From Janthinobacterium sp. LM6 (GTDB taxonomy: Bacteria; Pseudomonadota; Gammaproteobacteria; Burkholderiales; Burkholderiaceae_D): a stretch of 64,000 nucleotides of DNA. A program made the translations under genes and the position numbers. The DNA lies in contig NZ_CP019510.1 in assembly GCF_002002885.1 (NCBI RefSeq), positions 3,472,001-3,536,000 on the forward strand, given 5' to 3'. Every line of letters starts with the position of its first letter. The first letter of the stretch is position 1. The notes under the pieces were generated by a model. The model had not been told where the DNA came from and searched no databases. It worked only from the letters and a program-made list of their open reading frames with translations. Shown here piece by piece: positions 40,680 through 47,766 of this stretch.

Positions 40680-41723
40680 CTAATTGAGCGCGGAGGCCAC
40701 GCGGGCGCTCAGGATCAGCACCAGATCCGTATGCGAGTCGGAAGACGTGCCACCGCCCCAGGAGCGCGGCAGAAATGAGAATCCACTGTGCGTCGTAGAC
40801 GAGCGCGTGTCGTCCAGGCCTCCAATAATCACCACTTCGCCATCTGCTATCGTCACAGAGGTTTTCACCTGGCGCTTGAGCAGCGTGGGCGAACCCGTCA
40901 CGCCATTAACCGTGGATTGAAAGGACGACACTTGCCCGTCTACGGCCAGCGACAAGCGCCCAGGGCCAGCAGCACGCGGCGTCACATCGAGAATCACGCC
41001 CGATGGCCGGTAGACGATGTTTTGCACGGCATTGCCCTGATTGTCGCGGCCCGAACTGGCGATAGTGGGCGTCTCGTCCCCGACTGTCAGCAGCAAGTGT
41101 TCCGCTTCATCCCCCAGGACACGCGAATTCGATACCTGCTTGAAGCGGCCGTCAGCACGCAGCGCGTCGAGCACCAGCTGGAAGCCGCCCGCTGACACGC
41201 TCAGCGAACCGGTGGACGTGGAAAAGGCCGCGCCAAACCGAGCGGCAAGCGTGGATGCCACCAACGACAGGCCCCGCGAAGTGGAATCAGACCGCAGCAC
41301 CTCGACAAACGACGCGGAAACTTCGACGGTACGGCCCCGCTCATCGAGCGATTCGAGCAAGCGGCGCGCATCGGCTGATCGTGCGGCGGGCACGGAGAGC
41401 GCCACGACGACGCCAGCCAGCCGCGCATACGGCGCACCAAAGGCCGCATTGAGAGCGGTGACTAGGAATTCGGCGGACCGGTGGCGCGGCGCATAAAGCT
41501 TGACCACATCGAAGGCGGCGCCCTCGCGTTCAGGCAGTGAGCCAGCGGTAGCAAGGGCTGCTTGCGGTAAATCGGGCGCGGCTTTATCAGCGCTGGCGGG
41601 CGCCATTTCCAGGTAATACACGCCATCTTTGATGCGTGTTCGGATGCCCTGCGTCCTAAGCAGCCCATCGACAAAGGCGGACACCTCTTCTACGGGCAAA
41701 GATTTGATGTTGATGCTGACTAG
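40680..41723 (-). pseudogene. 5'-truncated secretin (inovirus pIV / GspD type)
   Basis: About 347 codons of open frame from just after an in-frame TGA (41724-41726). The first residues (SINIKSLPVEEVSAFVDGLLRTQGIRTRIKDGVYYLEM) are the interior of an N0 domain. Next comes an N1-like segment (VVKLYAPRHRSAEFLVTALNAAFG). The secretin core includes SGVILDVTPRAAGPGRLSLAVDGQVSSFQ and VKTSVTIADGEVVIIGGLDDTR. Signal peptide and true start are missing, replaced by unrelated DNA near 41724. In phage it would form the outer-membrane exit pore; here it cannot be exported normally. Ends before the hairpin region upstream of the initiator. Confidence 0.75.
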
Positions 41724-41735
41724 TCATAGGGGATT

Positions 41736-42161
41736 TCATCTGGTCAACAAGTCGCGCAGTTGGTTCACTGAAATAATCCAATTTTGTTTATCAAAACTGT
41801 TCGTGAAACCAAACTTTCTCACAAAAGCCTGAATGCTGACATCCGTGCCGGTCTGTTCGATCTCGATATTTTGGTAGCCATAAGTAGACGACATTTCCAC
41901 CAACTTATTAAGAAGCGCTCTTCCCTGCCCACGGCGCTGGTTGCGAAACCCGATAACTGCGATTACGATGGATCCGACTGGCCAGGAATCGCCGACTCTG
42001 AACCGAAGATATAGCTTGACTGCTGCGCGTCTTATGTCCACGGTCGGATGTCGTGCATAGGCACAGCGGCTTTTGTAATGGAAACGCTTCCTGAAGTATG
42101 TATCGATCTCGTCAGAGAATTGCGTGAAGGCCAAGTGTTTGTCGTTTGCAATGTCAGTCAT
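41736..42161 (-). CDS. GNAT-like acetyltransferase in the mobile region
   Basis: 141 residues from the ATG at 42161 (MTDIANDKHLAFTQFSDEIDTYF). The centre reads GDSWPVGSIVIAVIGFRNQRRGQGRALLNKLVEMSSTYGYQNIEIEQTGT, with the RRGQGRA acetyl-CoA loop of GNAT enzymes. The first part, with DTYFRKRFHYKSRCAYARHPTVDI, is not typical. AT-richer than core genes. It abuts the breakpoint of the secretin gene and an IS3 transposase tail on the other side, so it is probably a passenger. No toxin/antitoxin partner of the usual acetyltransferase-toxin type is seen. Confidence 0.6.
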   Translation of the reverse strand: MTDIANDKHLAFTQFSDEIDTYFRKRFHYKSRCAYARHPTVDIRRAAVKLYLRFRVGDSWPVGSIVIAVIGFRNQRRGQGRALLNKLVEMSSTYGYQNIEIEQTGTDVSIQAFVRKFGFTNSFDKQNWIISVNQLRDLLTR

Positions 42162-42194
42162 AGCCGTCAATATCAATGCGATAAATCTCGATTA

Positions 42195-42365
42195 CTAAAG
42201 GCAACTCACGAGATTGATCTGTACACCAAGTCTCCAGTGTGACCCGCTCGTGCTCTGTGGAATAGCTGACGGAGCTGGCGGCATGTCATTCAGGAACGCG
42301 TGAGGCCGACTCTCGTTGTAGTCGGTCTTCCATGCTTCGATAGTTCCTTGGCTTCGGCCAAGTAT
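42195..42365 (-). mobile_element. IS3-family transposase (OrfB) tail
   Basis: On the minus strand the frame ending at the TAG at 42197-42195 encodes TIEAWKTDYNESRPHAFLND, then MPPAPSAIPQSTSGSHWRLG and more. The WKTDYNESRPH stretch is the conserved end of the IS3 OrfB integrase domain. The N-terminal part, including DDE residues, is missing. It separates the GNAT-like gene from the decayed initiator copy. Confidence 0.7.
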
Positions 42366-42382
42366 TGAGCCAATCCTAGAAC

Positions 42383-42555
42383 GAAGCAGCGCTTCCGGTC
42401 AAGTGCTCTGCTGGCATGTCCTTGCCTCAGTACTTTGCAGTATAGTTGACTATCTTGTACACACCGGCCACGTCAAAGCCGATGCGGTGCAGGTCACGAA
42501 CGGGGACTGGGCACATTGAAATTATTTAGGCTTACCAGGCTTTCGACAAAATACG
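42383..42555 (-). pseudogene. Decayed second copy of the rolling-circle initiator gene
   Basis: 42383-42515 is closely similar to 39555-39690 inside the intact initiator gene, over blocks such as TGTCCTTGCC versus TTTCCTTGCC and CTATCTTGT versus CGATCTTGT. The match resumes at 42517-42555 against 39822-39861 (GAAATT.TTTA.GCTTACCA, then TTTCGACAAAA). About 130 bases between the two matches are deleted, and stops and frameshifts break the frame. It shows that a second related element once lay here. Confidence 0.7.
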
Positions 42556-42592
42556 ACATTCCCTATGCAGAAAACGGCTTTCTTCTTTGAAT

Positions 42593-43006
42593 TTATTTTT
42601 TACCGACAATCCCCATGCTTTCCATGACCCTCGCCGCATTATCCTTGCAGTCGAGATCCTCGGGTTTGGCATCGATCAATTGAATCAGCGACAACAGATG
42701 CGCCTTGTTCTGGGCCAGGCGCACTTCCAGCGATTCGATATCGGCTATCTTCTTTTTCAGCGCCACCATCAGCTCATCATGTTTCCATGATGAAATATCC
42801 TCCGGCAAGACTTGCTTGATTTCGTCCAGGGAAAAGCCCGCCTGCTGGGCGTCGCTGATAATCGACAGCACCGCCACCGCTTCCAGCGGATAGTCGCGGT
42901 AGCCGTTCGATTGCCGGTCCACGGCTTTCAGCAAGCCCTTGGATTCGTAGAAGCGTATCGTGGACGCCGCCAGGCCGCTGCGCTTGGCCAGTTCGCCTAT
43001 TTTCAT
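42593..43006 (-). CDS. MerR-family regulator of the OYE/ADC-like operon
   Basis: 137 residues from MKIGELAKRSGLAASTIRFYESKGLL (MerR winged helix), followed by NGYRDYPLEAVAVLSIISDAQQAGFSLDEIKQVL and a long coiled-coil. One Cys (DLDCKDN) is present near the C-terminus. It is divergent from the Old-Yellow-Enzyme-like gene. Two MerR-type promoters with 19-base spacers lie between them, one reading each way and both with similar dyads. So it most likely activates the operon and controls itself. The signal may be an electrophile or redox stress, judging from the target enzymes. Confidence 0.85.
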   Translation of the reverse strand: MKIGELAKRSGLAASTIRFYESKGLLKAVDRQSNGYRDYPLEAVAVLSIISDAQQAGFSLDEIKQVLPEDISSWKHDELMVALKKKIADIESLEVRLAQNKAHLLSLIQLIDAKPEDLDCKDNAARVMESMGIVGKK

Positions 43007-43068
43007 CGTTGTATTCCTGCTCAATTATCGTGGCTTGCCATCGCGGCCTGATCTATAGGCCGTGCATC

Positions 43069-43099
43069 ACTATAAGCTTGAAGCCAGCTTGAATGTCAA
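43069..43099 (-). promoter_or_regulatory. MerR-type promoter reading toward merR
   Basis: On the minus strand TTGACA (43099-43094) and TATAGT (43074-43069) are 19 bases apart. The spacer is TTCAAGCTGGCTTCAAGCT, with a dyad of the same type as in the promoter at 43174. Confidence 0.75.
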
Positions 43100-43173
43100 G
43101 CGGCGGATGGGTGGCATGTGCGCGAACCCGTGTCGCGAACGGGACACAGGCAAAAGAAATCTCATTTCAGGGC

Positions 43174-43204
43174 TTGACCTTCAAGTTAGCTTAAAGCTTA
43201 TCGT
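43174..43204 (+). promoter_or_regulatory. MerR-type promoter of the OYE/ADC-like operon
   Basis: TTGACC (43174-43179) and TATCGT (43199-43204) are 19 bases apart. The spacer contains the dyad CTTCAAGTTAGCTTAAAG, similar to SoxR-type sites. It reads into the oxidoreductase gene starting at 43232. Confidence 0.75.
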
Positions 43205-43231
43205 GAGCGTATCGCAACCTTGGAGATCAGC

Positions 43232-44482
43232 ATGAAACCCTTTACCGCACTGACATTGCCCAATGGCGCAGTCGTACCCAACCGCCTTGCCAAGGCCGCC
43301 ATGGAAGAAAACATGGCCGACAACGATCACGCGCCGTCAAAGGAACTGATCCGCCTGTACCAATCGTGGGCCGATGGCGGCGTTGGCCTGATGATCACCG
43401 GAAACGTGATGATCGACCACCGCGCCATGACGGGACCCGGAGGGGTGGTGCTCGATTCCGGGCAATTTGGCGCCCGCTTCGAGCAATGGTCGCGGACCGC
43501 CCGTTCACGCGGGGCGCACATCTGGATGCAGATCAACCATCCGGGACGCCAGATGCCGGCCGCCATGGGACAGGAAACCATGGCGCCATCGGCCGTGCCC
43601 ATGGACCTGGGCAATTTTTCCAAGCAGTTTGCTGCACCACGGGAAATGACGGAAGCCGATATTGCCGATGTGAAACAACGCTTTGTCGCCAGCGCCCGGC
43701 TGGCCGAACGGTTCGGTTTTACGGGCGTGCAAATCCATGCGGCGCACGGCTACCTGCTCAGCCAGTTCCTCTCCCCTCTGACGAATAAACGCACGGACCG
43801 TTGGGGCGGCTCGCTCGAGAACCGGGCACGGCTGCTGGTCGACGTCGTCAACGGCGTGCGGCAGGCCGTGGGCAAAGGCTTTGCGGTCGCCGTCAAGCTC
43901 AACTCGGCGGATTTCCAGAAAGGCGGCTTCACGCAGGAGGACGCCAGGCAGGTGGTTTCCCTGCTCAACAGCCTGGGCGTGGACCTGATTGAGTTGTCTG
44001 GCGGCAGCTATGAAGCCCCCGCCATGCACGGCCAGACCCGCGACGGCCGCACCCTGGCCCGCGAAGCGTATTTCCTGGAATTCGCCAAGGACATCGCCGC
44101 AGTGGCCACGATGCCCCTCATGGTGACGGGCGGCATACGCCGCTACCCAGTGGTCGAGCAAGTGCTGGGCAGCGGCATTGCCATGGCGGGCATGGGGACG
44201 GCGCTGGCCATCGATCCGCAGCTGCCGAAAGCATGGCTTTCCGACCGGTCGGCCAGCCCCACGCTCAGGGCCATCACCTGGAAAAACAAGGTGCTGTCGT
44301 CGATCGGCTATATGGCGATGGTGAAGTATCAGCTGCGGCGTTTGAGCCAAGGCAAGCAAACCAGGCCCGATGTGGCCCCTGCCCTGGCGCTGCTGATGCA
44401 ACAACTGGAAACCAAGGTCAGGAATTGGCAGTATCGCCGCCGGATGAGCAGGCTGGCGCCCGGCGGCTTGTCGCTGAATTGA
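43232..44482 (+). CDS. NADH:flavin oxidoreductase, Old Yellow Enzyme family
   Basis: 416 residues from MKPFTALTLPNGAVVPNRLAKAAMEENMAD, with GGAG at good spacing. The TIM-barrel motifs are VQIHAAHGYLLSQFLSPLTNKRTDRWGGSLENRARL (the conserved HAAHGYLL substrate/FMN site) and MPLMVTGGIRRYPVVEQVLGSGIAMAGMGTAL (phosphate-binding). It belongs to the 2,4-dienoyl-CoA reductase/xenobiotic reductase-like group, FMN dependent, without the C-terminal FeS domain. It probably reduces activated C=C bonds. Followed 28 bases later by the exported acetoacetate-decarboxylase-like gene under the same MerR promoter. Confidence 0.85.
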   Translation: MKPFTALTLPNGAVVPNRLAKAAMEENMADNDHAPSKELIRLYQSWADGGVGLMITGNVMIDHRAMTGPGGVVLDSGQFGARFEQWSRTARSRGAHIWMQINHPGRQMPAAMGQETMAPSAVPMDLGNFSKQFAAPREMTEADIADVKQRFVASARLAERFGFTGVQIHAAHGYLLSQFLSPLTNKRTDRWGGSLENRARLLVDVVNGVRQAVGKGFAVAVKLNSADFQKGGFTQEDARQVVSLLNSLGVDLIELSGGSYEAPAMHGQTRDGRTLAREAYFLEFAKDIAAVATMPLMVTGGIRRYPVVEQVLGSGIAMAGMGTALAIDPQLPKAWLSDRSASPTLRAITWKNKVLSSIGYMAMVKYQLRRLSQGKQTRPDVAPALALLMQQLETKVRNWQYRRRMSRLAPGGLSLN

Positions 44483-44510
44483 TTCCAATCCAACACGAAA
44501 GGTGCAAGAA

Positions 44511-45497
44511 ATGAACATGAAAATTGCCGCGGCTGTATCCGCATTGCTATGGAGTGCCGCTGCAGCCCCGTCGTGGGCTGACAATCCTGCCGAAAACAAG
44601 CAGGTCCTCATTGATATCGCCGGCCATGACGTGCCCGTGGCGGCGGGCGGCCTGTACGACCGCTTTCGCTCGAATCCGCCTTTATCGGTGATTGCGGCGG
44701 AAGCGCCGGAGCTGGACCTGAGCTGGTTCAAGGGAATTCAAAAAGAACAGGTCGCCATCGGCTTCGAATCGTATTCGCCGAATTTTTATTACAAAAACAG
44801 CAAAATCACGGCCGTCTTCACGGCAGACCTGGCGAGGCTGAAGGAGCTGATGCCGGAAGATATTTTGCGGGAAGTCCAGCCGCTGCAAGTGTGGCCGGGC
44901 CGCGGCGCGGTGGCGTTGACGGCCTACGCCTATGAATATTGCGACAACGACAGCTACAATGAAATTTCATTGGCGATCGTGACCAACAAGCCCGGCACCA
45001 CCAGTTTCGGCCCTTTCACCTTGCTGGGGCAATCGCTGTCCAACGATTTCTGGGGTTATGTGCTCAAGCTGCCCGTGAACACGGAACTGGCCAGGGTGCG
45101 CGGTGTCGTTGGCTACAATCTGCCCAAGTGGCTGACCGGTATCGAGCGCAAGGATACTGAAGGTCACGTTGCCTTCGAGGTCATGGACAGCGCAACGGGC
45201 AAGCTCGATTTTGTTTTTGCAGGCAAAAAGCTGAGCGGCCTGTCGCGCCAGGCCGAGCTGGTGACGAACAGCTTCACCAACAAGGATGGCGCCGGCAAGC
45301 TCACTTACGGTTATGCCGTTTCCCGCCAGCTCAGCCACGCATCGAGCACGAACGTGGAAGCGGTCGACCTGAAACTGGGTGACGGCAGCTTTTCCAGCTA
45401 TATCAAATCATTAAAGCTGGGGAAGCTGATGAAATATGAATATGTACCGGATTTTCAAGGCGCGCTGTATGCCCCGAAGCCACTCATGGGACATTAA
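44511..45497 (+). CDS. Exported acetoacetate-decarboxylase-like protein
   Basis: 328 residues with a signal peptide (IAAAVSALLWSAAAAPSWAD). The body resembles the acetoacetate decarboxylase (ADC) fold: FYYKNSKITAVFTADLARLKELMPEDILREVQPLQVWPGRGAVALTAYAYEYCDNDSYNEISLAIVT. The last part lies where ADC proteins have the YxE strand region. The catalytic Lys of true decarboxylases cannot be placed with certainty, so activity is doubtful. It is unusual for this family to be exported. Co-transcribed with the OYE-like gene. Confidence 0.65.
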   Translation: MNMKIAAAVSALLWSAAAAPSWADNPAENKQVLIDIAGHDVPVAAGGLYDRFRSNPPLSVIAAEAPELDLSWFKGIQKEQVAIGFESYSPNFYYKNSKITAVFTADLARLKELMPEDILREVQPLQVWPGRGAVALTAYAYEYCDNDSYNEISLAIVTNKPGTTSFGPFTLLGQSLSNDFWGYVLKLPVNTELARVRGVVGYNLPKWLTGIERKDTEGHVAFEVMDSATGKLDFVFAGKKLSGLSRQAELVTNSFTNKDGAGKLTYGYAVSRQLSHASSTNVEAVDLKLGDGSFSSYIKSLKLGKLMKYEYVPDFQGALYAPKPLMGH

Positions 45498-45537
45498 TCG
45501 GCCAATAATCGGCTATTAATCGGTTATTAATGGCCCA
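45494..45537. repeat. Four tandem 11-bp direct repeats
   Basis: TTAATCGGCCA, ATAATCGGCTA, TTAATCGGTTA and TTAATGGCCCA follow one another without gaps from 45494, starting at the stop codon of the ADC-like gene and ending 16 bases short of the convergent response-regulator stop. The period equals one helical turn, as in operators for OmpR-type regulators, although the location between convergent gene ends is odd. Confidence 0.6.
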
Positions 45538-45553
45538 CGGTGCCGCATTCCGG

Positions 45554-46279
45554 CTATGAGCATTGCGCGGGTTCCCCCTCCACCAGGGCGATCTCGCCGG
45601 CGAAGCAGTATCCGACTGAATGCACGGTGCGGATGGGGATATCGACGCCGGTCCGGCTGACGATTTTGGCACGCAGGCGGCGCACCAGCGAATCGAGCGA
45701 GCGGCCGCTATGGTAGTCATCGCGCTGATACAGCTTGCTCAAAATCGTCTTTTTTTGTACCGGCAGACCAGGCCTGCTTGCCAGCAATTCGAGAAACATC
45801 AATTCCTTCAGACTCAGCGCTACCTGAACATCCTGGGCCAGATGCAGTTCCCACTGCGTAGAAAAGACAGTCCACCGGTCCGGAATTTCCGGCACTTCCA
45901 CGCCCGCTTTCTTGACCCGCTGCGCCATGCTGGCGATTACCGCCGACAATTCGCGGCAATCCACGGGCTTGACCAGGTAATGGTCTGCGCCAGAGCGATA
46001 ACCTTTGAGCTTGTCGTCTATCGCGCTGCGGGCGGTCAGGATGATGATGCCCATATTGGTATTGGCTCGCACATATTCGGCCAGCACATAACCATCCTGA
46101 TCCGGCAGGCCGACATCGATCACGGCTATCTGACAATCGCATTTCGGCAAAGCCTGATAAAACTCGGCCGCATTGCGGACTGCAATGATATGCATGCCCG
46201 TCAGTTCAAGCCATTCCACCACGCTATCGCGCAAATCCTCATCATCTTCGACCAATAACACTCTAATATTCGATGGCAC
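45554..46279 (-). CDS. OmpR-family response regulator
   Basis: 241 residues. Receiver domain with acidic pocket (VEDDED), phospho-acceptor Asp55 (AVIDVGLPD), the Thr in ILTARS and Lys104 in YLVKPVD. The C-terminal winged helix (LSLKELMFLELLASRPGLPVQKKTILSKLYQ, then SLDSLVRRLRAKI and IRTVHSVGYCF) is OmpR/PhoB type. The start is GTG at 46279, with GGAGG upstream, overlapping the kinase gene by 17 bases. It is the partner of the histidine kinase and may control the adhesin locus upstream. Confidence 0.85.
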   Translation of the reverse strand: MPSNIRVLLVEDDEDLRDSVVEWLELTGMHIIAVRNAAEFYQALPKCDCQIAVIDVGLPDQDGYVLAEYVRANTNMGIIILTARSAIDDKLKGYRSGADHYLVKPVDCRELSAVIASMAQRVKKAGVEVPEIPDRWTVFSTQWELHLAQDVQVALSLKELMFLELLASRPGLPVQKKTILSKLYQRDDYHSGRSLDSLVRRLRAKIVSRTGVDIPIRTVHSVGYCFAGEIALVEGEPAQCS

Positions 46280-47660
46280 CGCTTTGCGCCTCCTCTATCG
46301 GCAATGGTAAGGTGATCGTCGCTGAAGTGCCGCCGCCAGGACGATTCGCCAGAAATATGCTGCCCGCATGTTGCGCAATGATGCGCCGTACCAGATACAG
46401 GCCGATGCCGCTGCCGGCAATGAAACCGGTGCGGCTGCCACGGAAATACTTGCCATAGACCAGACCGAGCTCATGTTCTGGAATACCGGTGCCATTGTCG
46501 TCTACCGTGAGGAACAATGCAGCATTATTTTTCCGCAGTTGAACACTGACCATCCCCTGTTTCGGCCCATATTTGATCGCATTATCGAGCAGATTCAACA
46601 GTGCAGTCTTCAGCAGCTTGCGGTCTCCATGAAAAACGATGGCTTGCGCATACGTCAATTCCAGTTGCGGCGCACGCTCGCTCCAGAAGTCGGAGGCTTC
46701 TTCGATGACACTGCGCAGAAAGTCCGGCATGAGAATCGGTTCGCAGACGATATCCGCTTGCCCGTCATGATGCTGATCCCTTTGCAGTGCGGTTTCTGCC
46801 ACTTCCAGCAGCCGCAATACCGCGCGCTGCATCTTTTCGAGGTTGGCAGCGAAGTGCCGGCCGCTGGACTGATCTTTGTTTTGCAGAATATCCAGATTGG
46901 TGCGGATAACAGCCAGCGGCGTACGGTATTCGTGCGAAAACATCTGCACGAAGCGTGTCTGATTTTCCAGCGCTTCCTGCTTGGCTTCCAATGACAGCAA
47001 TAGTTGATGCTTGATGCGCTCAAAATACAGCAGCAGCAAGGCCGGGAAAAATAACAAGGTGCCGGCGAGCGGCACCAGATAGACGGTGATGATATTGATC
47101 TGGGACAGTAATGCGGCACTGACGTTTACAGGTTTGCAGAGTAAAACGACGAGGCGCAACACATGCGCAGCAATCAGCATCAATAAACCGGCAATCGCCA
47201 TTTCGCGGGCATAGCCAAGCTTGCCGGAAGCGGCTTCAGGATTGCGTGCCAATAACGTTTGCAGGCACAGTATAAAGACCAGAACCAGGCTGGCGCTGCT
47301 GAGGCAGGCACGGGAGGAAAACTCCGCTTTATTTTCTATTAATAGAAAATACAAACATGCAAACAAGGCGACAAGAAAATACGCCCAGCGGCTGATCGGT
47401 TTCCCAAAAAAAGCTCTCAGCCCGACCCAGACGACGACACAGCCGGAAAACAATGCAGTATTTCCCACCATTAACAGCAAGCCTGGCGGGCGGAAAGCAT
47501 TGAGTATGATGATGGTCATTCCGGCAGCGGTCAGCACCCCGGACAGGGCCCACAGCCGCGTATAACGCTCGGTGGGTGCGGCGAAATAGACGCCTATCAT
47601 CGTCGCCGAAATGCATAACTGTGTAAGGGACAAGGCAATGCTGGCTGTTTGATGATCCAT
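46263..47660 (-). CDS. Sensor histidine kinase with multi-helix membrane domain
   Basis: 465 residues. The first 215 contain about seven membrane helices with no large periplasmic loop, suggesting a signal sensed within the membrane. A coiled linker leads to the HisKA box with His243 (FVQMFSHEYRTPLAVIRTNLDIL). The ATPase domain has the N box (LLNLLDNAIKYGP), G1 (VDDNGTGIP) and G2 (GSGIGLYLVRRII). It pairs with the overlapping OmpR-type regulator. It starts 107 bases after TpsB on the same strand, so it may be read through from the adhesin operon. Confidence 0.85.
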   Translation of the reverse strand: MDHQTASIALSLTQLCISATMIGVYFAAPTERYTRLWALSGVLTAAGMTIIILNAFRPPGLLLMVGNTALFSGCVVVWVGLRAFFGKPISRWAYFLVALFACLYFLLIENKAEFSSRACLSSASLVLVFILCLQTLLARNPEAASGKLGYAREMAIAGLLMLIAAHVLRLVVLLCKPVNVSAALLSQINIITVYLVPLAGTLLFFPALLLLYFERIKHQLLLSLEAKQEALENQTRFVQMFSHEYRTPLAVIRTNLDILQNKDQSSGRHFAANLEKMQRAVLRLLEVAETALQRDQHHDGQADIVCEPILMPDFLRSVIEEASDFWSERAPQLELTYAQAIVFHGDRKLLKTALLNLLDNAIKYGPKQGMVSVQLRKNNAALFLTVDDNGTGIPEHELGLVYGKYFRGSRTGFIAGSGIGLYLVRRIIAQHAGSIFLANRPGGGTSATITLPLPIEEAQSGAIEY

Positions 47661-47766
47661 GGAGACAGTTTGTTCGGGGAGCGTAAGAAGGCCGCCGGAT
47701 GAATCCGCCGGCCCAAGCGTCGGCCATTAGCTTGCCTATCTTACCAGATCGGCAAGGCCAAAAAAA

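Noticed and set aside
41700-42592. Search for a second dif-like site to close the inovirus block
   Set aside because: No sequence with XerC and XerD arms similar to the left site was seen here; the right end appears to have been lost by rearrangement.
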